Assembly: GCA_037447655.1 (NCBI GenBank)
Contig: JBBHKE010001378.1
Location: 188,001-252,000, forward strand
Origin: Zygnema cylindricum
Lineage: Eukaryota > Streptophyta > Zygnematophyceae > Zygnematales > Zygnemataceae
DNA length: 64,000 bases
Reading direction: 5' to 3'
Position 1 is the first letter of the stretch, and each line of letters opens with the position of its first letter. A model generated the notes under the pieces. That model did no database searches. It saw nothing but the letters and a program-made list of their open reading frames with translations, and was not told the DNA's origin. The translations under genes were made by a program, and so were the position numbers. Positions 1 to 9,421 of the stretch are shown here, piece by piece.

Positions 1-3000
1 CTGCTTGATTATCATAGAAAAAATTACGCACACCACTCTTAAGGTGACTTAGCTCACCAAGCAAATACTGGACCCACATCAATTCTTTTACAGCAAAGCA
101 AAAGGCCATATACTTAACCTCCATGGAGGGATGAGGAATAACCTTTTGTTGTTTGCTACTCTAGCAACAAGCTCCATCACCCACATACAATACATATCCA
201 GAAGTACATCTCCTCATCGGAGCATCACGATAAGTAACATCACTCTAAGTAGTGATGTCAGTATTCCCTTCACCTAAATGCAACCATAGATCCCTAGTTC
301 ATATCAAATATCTAAAGACTCTGTTAGTTGCCTCCCAATCTCTCTTAGTGGGAGCATTTAGACTTCTGCTCAGCACTCCTATTGCTGCAACCAAATCCGG
401 CCGAGAACAATTCATAAAATAGATTAGGCTTCCCACTACTTGCCTGTATAGAATAGACTGCATGAACTTCTGTTCTTCCAGACCTAATTCCTTGTCTAAG
501 ATTACGACTCTTTCTTTCACACTCCCCTCACTTCCCTTCTTCAATTCTATTGGAGTTGTACAACTATTAGCCTTATCCATTTGAAACTTTTCCAACATGT
601 TCCCTATTTCTTCCTTTTGAGTTTGTCTTATAATCTTTCTTTCTCAGTCTCTTTCTACATTAATTCCCAAAATATATCTTGCCTCCCCCATATCTTTCAT
701 CTCAAATCTCCCTTTAAAATCCGTTTTCAGTTTATTAATTTTGTCCATTAATTTACTTAGAACAAGCAAATCATCAACATAAATTGCAATAAAAATAATA
801 CCTTTCTCATCTTCAAAAACAAAGATTGAGTGATCAAAGTTGATCCAGATATATCCTTGACCGCTAAAAAACTTATCAAGCTTTTTATTCCACTATTAGG
901 GCGCCTGTTTCAAACTATAAAGAGATTTAATAACCCGGCATACCCTACTCTCCTCTCCTTGCTCCACAAATCCTTCGGGTTCTCGCATGTAGATCTCCTC
1001 TTCCAATTCTCCATGCAAAAAGCCTATCTTGATTTCCATCTGGTGCACCTCTATTTCTTCCGCTGTTGCCAAACTAAGAAGTATGTGGACGGAGGAAAAT
1101 CTGACGACTGGGGCAAAGGTTTCCTCGTAGTCGATTCCCTCTTTTTGTGTGAATCCTTTAGCCACTAACCAGGCTTTGCAGCGCTCAATGGTGTTATATT
1201 TGTTCAATTTTCATTTGAACACCCACTTACAACCGATTGGTTTTCCGTAAGATGGACAATCGACTAGCTCCCAAATATCGGCTGCCATAATTAAGGCCAT
1301 CTCCTCATTGATGGTTGTCTTCCACCAAATCTTTCCTGGACAATTCATCGCCTCTCCATAAGTCTGAGGTTCATCCGGATGAGATAGTTTTGTTAATTTG
1401 TTATTAACATGTTTTTCTTGCATCATTTTGCTACTTCTCGTTCCTCCACCAAAATATGTGGCCGTAATAGATGGTTCTCGTAAGATTTTTTTGAACTATC
1501 TCGGCTTCTCCGTTGTCCTTCGATTTCGCATCAATTTTCACCACGTCTTCTGCTTCGGGTAGAGTTGTCACTAGAATTTCCACGGCCGAGTCCTTCTCGG
1601 TCTGATTTGTACCTTAAGAATGTCATCTTTTCAGAAACCAAGATAGTTAGTAAGCTCAAAGTCATCGTAATTTTTTGACTCAAATCTGATTTTTACTGAA
1701 TTTGTATAGTTGAAGGGATCCACAAACTTTCTTTCATCCATAACTACTGGATGCTTTACTAAGATTATATCTTCCGTTTTTAGATCATAAACTCTGTATC
1801 CATTTACATCCTCATCATATCATAATAAGTACCTCGGTTTTCCTTTAGGATCTAGCTTCCAATTAGACTGATCTGTATCTAGATTGAACACTTGACTGCC
1901 AAAAACCTTTAAGTGAGATATGTCTAGTTTCTGGCCGGTCCATCTCTCATAATGTGTTTGGCCCTTTACTGCTAAAGTAAAAACTCTAGTTTTGAGGTAA
2001 TTAGCACAATTCATTGCTCCGGCCCTTAACCTTTTTCCTATCTTCTTATCCGACAACATACTTTTAGCATTATCACTTAGTGTTCTATTTAATCTTTCAG
2101 CTACCCCATTCTTTTCTAGGTTTTCTAGAACTGTCTTTTGGTGTTGGACTCCATGTTCCCTCAAAAAATTCTCAAACTGGTTAGAGGTATACTCTTTTCA
2201 TCATTGTCACTCCTTACATGATTGGGGTTTCATGGAGTTTTTCACTCCATGCTTTATATTATCTAAAACATTCCTGAGCCTCTGATTTATTTATAAAAAA
2301 ATACACACTGGAATATCGAGACCAATCATCAGTGATAGCCATCAAAAATCTCTTCCCCCTAGGTGAAGGCACTTTGGCCGGTCCCCAAATATTTGTGTGT
2401 GCTAAATCTATAATCTTTTTTCCATGATAGGTGGCTGATTTTGGGAAGGGTTACGTGTGCTTTACCTTCAACACATCCACTACAATAACTTAGATTCTCA
2501 CTCTCATCGAACTGAATCCCTTCCACTACTTCATCTTTTCATCTCTCTTAACTTATCTAGATTCATATGCTTAAGCCTCTTATGCCACAACATTATATCA
2601 TGAACACCAACATAATAAAGTTTATTCTTTTCATTACTTAAAATCAGCCTTAACATGCCTAAGGAATCGTTTTAAGCAGTAAAATAAACTTCCTCCTCAA
2701 AACTAGCAGCAAAGACTCCTTTCCTAGTAGTAGTATCAAAACCGTTATCATCTTATACAGATGTAGAGATGAGGTTTTTGTTCAACTCCGGAATAAACAA
2801 TACAACAGAGAATGTAATTATTGATGTTTTTCCTTCAACTAACAGTTTCAAATCTACCGATCATACAAGAGTACTAGTGACTATCCTCCCATCCGCGTAC
2901 TCTATTTCTACGATGGGATTCTTTCTTATCTTAGTAAACGGGTGTTTATCCTTAAACATGTACATGGAGGCACCTAAATTTCCAATCTAGTCTGCTTCAC

Positions 3001-4122
3001 CTTTCAATCCACCGAAAGCACATTTATGCTTTCGTGGAATTTCGACCTCGTTTTTCACCTCCAACTCCTCATCCAATAGAAGCTCGTCATCCTTGTCCTC
3101 GAATTCCGCCTCATGTATCTATGTCACAAGGCCTTTTTCTTTCCTCTCGGGGGTCCACCTGTCAGCCCTTCCTTTAACTGCAGCTCGGTTAACTTAGTGT
3201 ACTTCGCCATATAGTGCCCTTGTTTGTTACAAAAGTGGCACAAACCCTTGGGAGCCCTTGGTCAAAACTCGTATGTCTGATTTTTTTGCCCCCCACCCCT
3301 ATAATTTCCAACCGGTTTCTTGGAATTATTGTTTCTCTTATCGGTCCCAGCTGCTAAGGCTTGACCACTATTTCCTCCCTTTCGGATCTCAATCGTATTC
3401 TCCTGAACGAGAATCATCCCTACCACTAAATTCCATATCCACCTTGAGTCTAGCAAGTTCTGCACACGGTTAATTATGTTCTCGAACTCATCTAGTAACT
3501 TTATGAGAAAGCAGTTAATCTTTATGTTTGTAGTTTCAACCTGTCCTGCACTCTCTAGCTCCATGAAAAGTGTTGCGAGCTCATTACAAAAATCCAACAT
3601 CTTCCCCCCCTTATATACATATGTTTTTATTTTCTGATCAGCCAACTGTTGTTGCTGAATCGTACCCCTTCGATACATTTCTATGAGAGCCACCCAAAGA
3701 TCAAATGCCCTCTTTACCAGCAAATGAGGAGATGTAAGCCCTTGGGTAAGATGGCTGAGGAGTAAGTGCTTTGCCGCCACATTGATGTAGTCCTAGTTAT
3801 CGGTATCATTCTCCTTGTTCCTCGAAATAGGTGACATTAATGCTGAACCGTTTGCTATTGGTGTGACCGTCTCCTTCTCCTTTCCTTTGTCCACCACCTC
3901 CCATTCCTTTGTCTCCTCCGCATCTTTGGTGAATCTGCTTCCTGTAAAACCTGGAGGGATCCCGAGACTAGATGGACGCCTTACCCGTTCACTCACTATT
4001 ACCCAAAACCTTTTCTCACATAGAGCTCATGTCATCATTCTTTCCTTGTTTATGAAGCGAGTTTCATTGAAGAAGGGTTCCGTAGAGGGTGGGCCCATAA
4101 CTTGCATCTCTGAGACCTCCAT
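1..4122 (-). pseudogene. Copia D gag-pol polyprotein, decayed and incomplete
   Basis: The start ATG is at 4122 (minus), 20 nt upstream of the LTR end, as in its relatives. Recognisable pieces are a gag fragment at 3793-3996, gag at 3262-3780 and a zinc knuckle near 3200-3250 whose last cysteine is replaced. Protease follows near 2960-3000, where the catalytic DSG reads NLG. The integrase C-terminal part is at 1820-2164, the RT start with the KPIGCKWVFK motif at 1211-1426, and RT at 896-1207. The RT to RNase H linker (MLEKFQMDKANSCTTP) is at 299-598. Stops and frameshifts separate every piece, so no polyprotein can be made. The missing C-terminal end should lie left of the window. Confidence 0.85.
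4088..4102 (-). other. Primer-binding site of Copia D (tRNA-iMet anticodon-arm type)
   Basis: Minus-strand AGTTATGGGCCCACC directly follows the LTR end. Fourteen of 15 bases are complementary to the plant initiator tRNA-Met anticodon arm (GGUGGGCCCAUAACC). It is read as codons for V-M-G-P in gag. Confidence 0.65.
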
Positions 4123-5158
4123 AGGTCCTCAGAGTAGGCAGCTCACAAGAAGCCTCTAAGATAACCCTAACCCCTTTGTGTTTCGGCATGAATAATTATC
4201 ACTCTCACAGTCAAAAAACTTTGACCAACTTCATTGTTGTGAAGGCAAGACTCCTTTAAGTTTATAGCAAAAAGAATCTTTGAATTTGCTCCCTTGAGCA
4301 GTTAGTTATAGCTGGTCAAAAATGACCTTTATATTTTAAAGCTCTCTTAGAGAGAGGTACCTAAATATCACTAAATCTTGGTCTGCCTACTCACGACTAC
4401 GTACTACTAAACCGTAGTTCAATAGGAACACTATATAGTACAAAAAGGTAGAATGGGCGATAAACTTATTGTGAGTCTATTGTAAGACATAGTCTACAAG
4501 GTAACACCTCTCAATTTGGGAGCCATGGTTCCTCCTCCCATCTTCTCCGCTAACAAATAATGGGGCACTACGTGGCACCACGTGACGCTATCTCCGAATG
4601 CCGCCAAAAGGTCACTTTGGGTGGTGGCTACAATGTTGGCCGTCTGATCAAAACATGTTTTACATTGTTCAGATTCGCGTACGTGCATGAATTGTTCCTC
4701 TTCGTTAGTTTGGTGTTAATTAGCCGTTGCGTTAATTTTTATAAATCTTTGAAATCCGTCACGTGTATCACTTTGTTGCGTCTTAATGGAAATGGCTCCC
4801 AGCTTTATAGAATCCAGAGGTCATAGGATCAAATTTGGGTGTAGGCGACATTTTGGTAAAATATCATATACTTCAAAATCTTCCCCTTTCTAAACATGGT
4901 GGTAACCATGGAGTGCCTTTGATCCTCACTCTATCGATTTATAGTAAAAATAGAGAAGTGAACTATTAATTACCTCTTTTTAACAACAACTGCCTGTATC
5001 TCTCTGTACAGCACTGAAAGCCATGGCTATTACTCCCTCTTCAACCTTTAGTGACTGCGATAAGTGTGGGAGTTAAACATAGGAGTTAGAGGCAGACTGC
5101 CTTGGCTTCTTTTCTACATTTGTTACAAAAGATGGTAAAATAACCATTAATTTCTACA
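4103..5158 (-). repeat. 5' LTR of Copia D
   Basis: About 1056 bp. The minus strand begins TGTAGAAATTAATGG, resembling the TGTTGAAATTAATAG start of related LTRs, and ends in TGCA just before the primer site. An ABRE-like pair ACGTGGC / CCACGTGAC lies at 4570-4586. The stretch around 5020-5095 carries the degenerate motif GCCATGG...GTGACTGCGATAAGTGTGGG, which recurs in related LTRs here. The boundary at 5158 is inferred from similarity and from where H gag stops. Confidence 0.7.
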
Positions 5159-5382
5159 TTTGCCTCCTCCTTGGGGGCAAATGTTGTTGTAGAAAACCTT
5201 ACTGCACTAAACCTTGGTGGGATTCCCTGAGATGGATATTTCACTTGTCCACTGACAAGACCCTAGTATCATTTTTCACACAAAGCCCCTACAATCATGG
5301 CTTTCTAATAAATGAACCCAGATCCATTGAAGTTGGGCACCCAAGAGGGTGTGATCATAACTTGCAATTCAATGTCCCCCAT
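5159..5382 (-). pseudogene. Copia H gag, N-terminal fragment
   Basis: The ATG is at 5382 (minus), 20 nt before the LTR end. The translation parallels intact element A1: a VPNFNGSGFIY-like segment, then a tryptophan-to-stop change, an ALCEK-like segment, and a VSGQVK-like segment. It is cut off by the D LTR at 5158. It contains in-frame stops and is nonfunctional. Confidence 0.7.
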
Positions 5383-6338
5383 TGGACTAAAGAATTCAAG
5401 AAGCATCTAGATAGTTTTTTACTAACCCTTCTTCAACTAAGATCGGTGATACCCAAGCAAGCAAATAGAAAATTTGACTCCACTTCTGTGCAGTTTGGAC
5501 TCCCTTGAGCGCACAGCAAGAAGAATCACTATAAACGCCCAACCAGGCGATTAATTTTTAAGTGGCAAAGATGCCAATGTTTATAGAAGCTCATTAGAAG
5601 AGAGGCGACTACCTCTTTAATCCTCTAAGTCCTACACCCCTCTCACAACCCCTATCTACGGATATACGAACCAATCAGAGAACAGTACAGTACAAAAAGG
5701 TACTATGACCAATGTCCTTTCTATTCGGCCTGTGTACAACAGGGCCATGGAGTAGACATCTGTCTCCTCTAGACTTATTCCCCTGCTTCCCGCGATTCCC
5801 GCTTTCCAATTCTATCCTGCCACATGGCGCCAAGTCATGTCACGCCCGAAAACCACAAAAGCAGCCATTTTGCGGTCTCGGAGATGATGCGTGCCACCGG
5901 ATCTAAACCAGCTCTTAATATTAGTGGTTAAAACAAATGTCCGGTAAATTTGTTTCTTGCGGGTCTTTGTTCGCAATATATTACAGTGAGTCTTTATGCT
6001 TGTTATCTCAAATTATGTTTATCGGATAAAGGTTCCTTAGCAATGTTTAAATAGCAATTAAACCGTGTATACTCTAATGAACTTCTTCGACAGACCGGGT
6101 AGAGCTGACGGCTACGCCCATCTTTGCCAGTTGAAGGTTCGAGTCCAGCCAGACTTAACCTTTTTATGTTAAGAGTGACTTATGTCACTCTAGAGTCCAT
6201 GGCTTCACCACTCTCTCTCACCTTCACCGACTAAAACAAGTAAGGGGGCTAGAGAGAGAAGGTGGAGGCATACTGTCTGCGCTTTTAATTAATCTATTCA
6301 GACCTAGAAAATACCCTCTTAATCTATTGATTTCAACA
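5363..6338 (-). repeat. 5' LTR of Copia H
   Basis: 976 bp, ending in TTGCA at the primer site and starting TGTTGAAATC. It holds the conserved LTR body motif at 6183-6280 (reverse complement of ...CCCATACTTGTTGTAGTC...) and a tRNA-like stretch at 6091-6165. The reverse primer site AGTTATGATCACACC (5348-5362) is degraded. Confidence 0.75.
6091..6165 (+). other. tRNA-like segment inside LTR, antisense to H
   Basis: Plus strand: GGGTAGAGCTGACGG from 6097 resembles a tRNA D-arm / A box. GGTTCGAGTCC at 6136-6146 matches the pol III B box consensus exactly. TTTTT follows at 6161-6165, as expected of a pol III terminator. No proper acceptor stem or full cloverleaf can be drawn, so this is not a functional tRNA. 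Related A-box-like strings occur at the same LTR position in other Copia families in the window. Confidence 0.5.
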
Positions 6339-6383
6339 ACCACTGCTCATTGATTTCCCTGAACTCTCCATCACTACCGTCTC

Positions 6384-7686
6384 CATGGCATCGTCATCTT
6401 CTCCACCACCGAAGAGAATGAGATTACTGAGGACAAGACATGATGATAAGTTGTTGGCTGCAGCGGAAGCCATGGTAGAAGCAGAACAGAGGAGGCAAGA
6501 GTTGAAGAGACGTAGCAGGTAGAGGGTGCTGTTAGCAAGGAAATAATAGGTGAAAGCAGTGAAAAGAAGTGGTCTAAAAGTTCGCAAGACCCTGAGTATA
6601 ACCCACTCCGAGAGGGTGACCGCGAAGATGAAGAGGACCATGAATTCTCAGATGCCGAAGAACCAGAGCCCGAACAGACACCCCCACCAAAACAAGAACG
6701 CACCTTTGATTTGGAGGTGATGAGAGACCGTAACAAGGAAAGTAGCGCCGATGAGCTTTTTTCGGAGAGCTCGGAAAAGATTGCTGAGGAGTAGTACCCT
6801 TACAAAGATGATGTATTTTTCTTACGATGGGAAGGAAGGGAAACGGAAGAAGAGAGTGAAAAGGAGGAAGAAATTCTTGACTACTTATTTCCACTACCCG
6901 TCGACTTCAAGAACCTCGACATCACTTTGAGCTTTGCGAAACAATTCTATTCAAATCCTGCAGAGTGGCCAGCAAAGTGGCGTATGGGGAAATTCGGGGA
7001 ACCACTCAACATTCATGCATGGGTACTTTCCCAACCCCCATGGAATTTTATGCATACGAAGGACTTGGGAAACAATCATAAGGGTTACATCCAACTAAAC
7101 CCTCATGCCTTGCCATTTGTGGAGGTGGTCGAGGACCACTACCGATACCGTGTGGACGTTCTAAGGTTACTTCGAAAATATCATCCATGGGATGTCAGCC
7201 TCCATGATATCATCTCACAGGTTGAAGTCACGCCCGAGGTGCGAACACTCAAACTAGCCCAAAAAATCGCATTGCAGCGGGCCCGAGCTGCCAAGACGCA
7301 CATTTCCGTCAAATTAAGGAAAGTACCGCGGTGGAAACCCAATGTGGAGGAAGAACAGGGGGAACCGGCGGGAGTGACCTCAACTTCGACGAGTCCAGCA
7401 CTGGAGGAACCAATACCAGAACAGCCCCAGCCACAGCCACAAGCATCACAGATCGCTCCCGGGGTTGGTGAAGAACAACTGAGGTGGCGAATCACCCGGC
7501 AACGGTTGGCAGCAGCTGATCACCGCACTAGCCTCCTATAAACGAAATGCGAAGACCTAAAAATCCAAATCGACGCACTACACGATAACCACAAACAAAT
7601 CCTTCGGAGGTTTGATTCGCTCCATCAATAGTACTAAGACTACCACAACGAGATGTACGAAAACATCGACAAATGCAGTTTCCCTA
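6384..7686 (+). pseudogene. Gypsy G0 second ORF, degenerate homologue
   Basis: The product is homologous to the 423-aa protein at 14390-15661. It starts MASSSSPPPKRMRL at 6384. It breaks near 6520 (frameshift and stop), resumes in an acidic segment, has a TAG near 6792, then is open through 6927-7541 with the core domain (WPAKWRMGKFGEPL, PWNFMHTKDLGNNHKGY, FVEVVEDHYRYR, YHPWDVSLHDIIS). After TAA at about 7539 the C-terminal coiled-coil homology continues to about 7686. Core-domain residues are far better preserved than the linkers. Function is unknown. Confidence 0.8.
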
Positions 7687-7695
7687 GTGAGTTAC

Positions 7696-7714
7696 ATTCA
7701 GCGAGATGCTGAAT
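7696..7714 (+). other. Hairpin upstream of Gypsy G0 3' LTR
   Basis: Perfect 7-bp stem ATTCAGC / GCTGAAT with a 5-nt loop, just downstream of the second ORF. A hairpin of equal stem length but shifted pairing is at 15673-15689 in G1. Confidence 0.55.
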
Positions 7715-7729
7715 TCCTAGTAGGAGACA

Positions 7730-8217
7730 AAATAACAGGGTTACACATGAATTAAGTACACGAAGGCAGAGTAGAGTAGCTCCTGGTTGCGATGTCAAAG
7801 CAGCGCAGTTACGATGTCAGACTAGCGCAGCATAGCAACATAGCAGCGTAGTATAACAACATAGCAACGTAGTATAGCAGCATTGTAACGTAGCAAGATC
7901 TGGAGTGAACGGTATTGTTCAAAAACTTGGATATGATTGATTAAGATTGTGCAGGTGTACATAGTTGTATAGTTGTAGTTCTTGGTTGAGTAGCCGCTAA
8001 TTAGTTTAAATAGTGAAAAATACTAAATGAAAGGGGAGTTTTTTGCAAGTGGACTTCAAACAGCAAGCATTCAATCTTGTAATCTCTTTCCTTTTGATTA
8101 ATAAAGCTCAAGCTCTCCCTTGTGTACATTGTGTGAAGTTGCTGTTGCTACGAGTGAATATGTGGGAATATTCCGTTGTGCATTGTGGACATGGTGTCCG
8201 GAGTTGCCCCTTTTACA
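7730..8217 (+). repeat. 3' LTR of Gypsy G0
   Basis: About 488 bp, ending CCTTTTACA and related to the G1 LTRs. It has the same AACAGGGTTACA start region and a GCAGCGCAG-type short-repeat tract (7790-7890). A polyadenylation-like TTAATAAAGC occurs near 8098, and the GTTGCTGTTGCTACG motif is also shared. The left boundary is uncertain by a few bases because the terminal TG is mutated. Confidence 0.7.
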
Positions 8218-8558
8218 TTGTACCTTACAATCCTTTGATTGGTTAGGTACACTTTTAGTAGGTTAAAAGAGGGAGATTAAGACTTAGAAAACTTTAGGTA
8301 GCCGCCTCTTTCCGAGAGCTCATCACTATTTATAGGCCATCTTTGGCCAGCAATAACTAAATACTCAAGTGAGCAATTTCAATGATTGTTTTTGCTGCGA
8401 ACTCAAGGGTGTCCATAGTACACAAAGGTGTAGTCGGTCAGAGATTTTCTGTGCCCAGGTGGAACTTATTCATTGCTAATGTCAAAAGTGCAAGTATTAT
8501 CCTAGAGGCTTCATATAAGCTGGACAATCTGTGGACCAATGAAGGTCACATAATTATA
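8218..8558 (+). repeat. 5' LTR of Copia E, right part
   Basis: Matches the F LTR in the region from TTTGATTGGTTAGG to the primer site. It has a TATA-like TATTTATAG at 8327-8335. The LTR ends AATTATA at 8558. The left part is separated by the G0/H/D insertions. Confidence 0.7.
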
Positions 8559-8573
8559 GGTTATGGGCCCACC
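8559..8573 (+). other. Primer-binding site of Copia E
   Basis: GGTTATGGGCCCACC is a 15/15 complement of the plant initiator tRNA-Met anticodon arm and lies immediately after the LTR. It is the best-preserved copy of this site in the window. Confidence 0.7.
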
Positions 8574-8863
8574 CTCTATGGTGCCAATTTTCAATGGAAC
8601 AAGTTCATATACTGAGAAACCATGATGAGAGGCGCATTGTTTGACAAATGGCTATGGGGCATTGTGACTGATCGTGTGCGTCAGCCAACTGCAAAATTGG
8701 AAGTTCCACCAAGGTTTGGGGGATCTCGATTCAGAGGAGGATTTGTAAAGGCAGAGGTGGTAGAGGATGTTAGAGAAAACATCGTTTCAGACAAAGAGAA
8801 GGAGAAGGGGAAAGAGAAACTGACACCGATAGCTACTAGTTCAGTTCGGGAAGTAGATGTTGA

Positions 8864-8868
8864 GAAAC
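8864..8868. other. Target-site duplication GAAAC, left copy
   Basis: GAAAC directly before the 5' LTR of G1 is identical to 16226-16230 after the 3' LTR. Confidence 0.9.
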
Positions 8869-9387
8869 TGTAACAGGGTTACAGAATTGGGTACTTAGTA
8901 GTTAGGGCTACGCTGCTATAGTTGCAATTTCATAGCAGCGCAGTTGCGATGCCAAAGCAGCGCAGCTGCGATTCCAGACCAGCGCAGCATAGCAGCATAG
9001 CAACTTAGCGGCGTAGCAACTAGTAGCGCAGCGGCGTAGCAGCGCAGCATAGCAACGCCGCAATTGTGTAGATTGAACTGTATAGTTCTAGAAGGAAGTT
9101 TGGATAGATCTTGGATTGGCCGCGAAGGTCCACGTGTACAGCTGTATAGTACTAAGTTGACTAGCAGTTAGCTAGTTTAAATAGACAGGTAGACCTAGTG
9201 AATAGGGGACCGGAAGTAGACCTGAAATAGACTTACGCAGCTAGCGCAATCTTGTACTCTCTTTTCAATTAATAAAGCCCAACCATGTCTGCGAGTTCTG
9301 TGTGCTCCTGCTGTTGCTACGGGGAGGTCCTTGGTGTTTTCCGCTGTGCATTGTGACGTATTGTGGGGTGTTGCTACCTCTTTTACA
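8869..9387 (+). repeat. 5' LTR of Gypsy G1
   Basis: 519 bp. U3 holds a GC-rich tract (about 8930-9062) built from overlapping GCAGCGCAG / GCATAGCAGC words, then CCACGTGTAC (about 9130, G-box-like). AATTAATAAAGCCC near 9268 could serve polyadenylation. The LTR ends ACCTCTTTTACA. Confidence 0.9.
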
Positions 9388-9388
9388 C

Positions 9389-9400
9389 TGGTATCGGAGC
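9389..9400 (+). other. Primer-binding site of Gypsy G1 (tRNA-iMet 3' end)
   Basis: TGGTATCGGAGC lies 1 nt after the LTR. It matches the usual plant site TGGTATCAGAGC, complementary to the initiator tRNA-Met 3' end, with one mismatch. This is the conventional type, unlike the Copia elements here. Confidence 0.85.
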
Positions 9401-9421
9401 ATTCACCCGTGACTCGACAGC

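Larger units (their letters stand above)
1..5158 (-). mobile_element. Copia element D, 3' part beyond left window edge
   Basis: This is a Ty1/Copia LTR retrotransposon read on the minus strand. In the minus direction it shows a 5' LTR (5158 to 4103), a primer site, gag, a CCHC knuckle, protease, integrase, reverse transcriptase and RNase H, which breaks off at the window edge around the EIFCDNQ-like RNase H motif. The order integrase before RT is diagnostic of Copia. It is inserted into the gag of element H: H coding sequence stops at 5159 exactly where the D LTR begins. The presumed target duplication is GCAAA (minus reading, 5159-5163). The other copy lies outside the window, so it cannot be checked. 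Confidence 0.85.
5159..6338 (-). mobile_element. Copia element H, 5' end only
   Basis: This is the 5' end of a minus-strand Copia element: an LTR (6338 to 5363), a degenerate primer site, and about 220 nt of gag before element D interrupts it. The LTR start TGTTGAAATCAATAG at 6338 abuts sequence homologous to the Gypsy second ORF, so H is inserted in Gypsy G0. The rest of H should lie beyond the left edge of the window, on the far side of D. Confidence 0.75.
6339..8217 (+). mobile_element. Gypsy element G0, 3' end (second ORF plus 3' LTR)
   Basis: This is an older relative of Gypsy G1. It contains a decayed copy of the G1 second ORF, a 3' hairpin and a 3' LTR ending TTTTACA. The upstream gag-pol is separated from it by elements H and D and should lie beyond the left edge. 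After 8217 the sequence continues as an LTR of Copia E (compare the F LTR, which has TTGTACCTTACAGTC uninterrupted), so G0 is inserted in the E LTR. The expected target duplication is TTGTA. Confidence 0.75.
8539..8868 (+). pseudogene. Copia E gag, N-terminal part
   Basis: The expected ATG (8539) is 20 nt upstream of the LTR end, but codon 5 is TAA and codon 7 is TAG. From 8622 the frame reads a Copia gag segment, MMRGALFDKWLWGIVTDRVR and so on, similar to F and A1 gag. It is cut at 8868 by G1. It continues at 16231 after the GAAAC duplication. Confidence 0.75.

Noticed and set aside
6091-6165. Functional tRNA gene
   Set aside because: B box and A box are good but no acceptor stem, no proper anticodon arm; located in an LTR.
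6333-6894. Minus-strand ORFs over the Gypsy G0 second ORF
   Set aside because: Antisense shadows of the acidic, purine-rich coding strand; no similarity to known proteins.
8043-8246. Small gene of 67 codons
   Set aside because: Inside the G0 3' LTR next to its polyadenylation-like signal; homologous region of the G1 LTR is not open.
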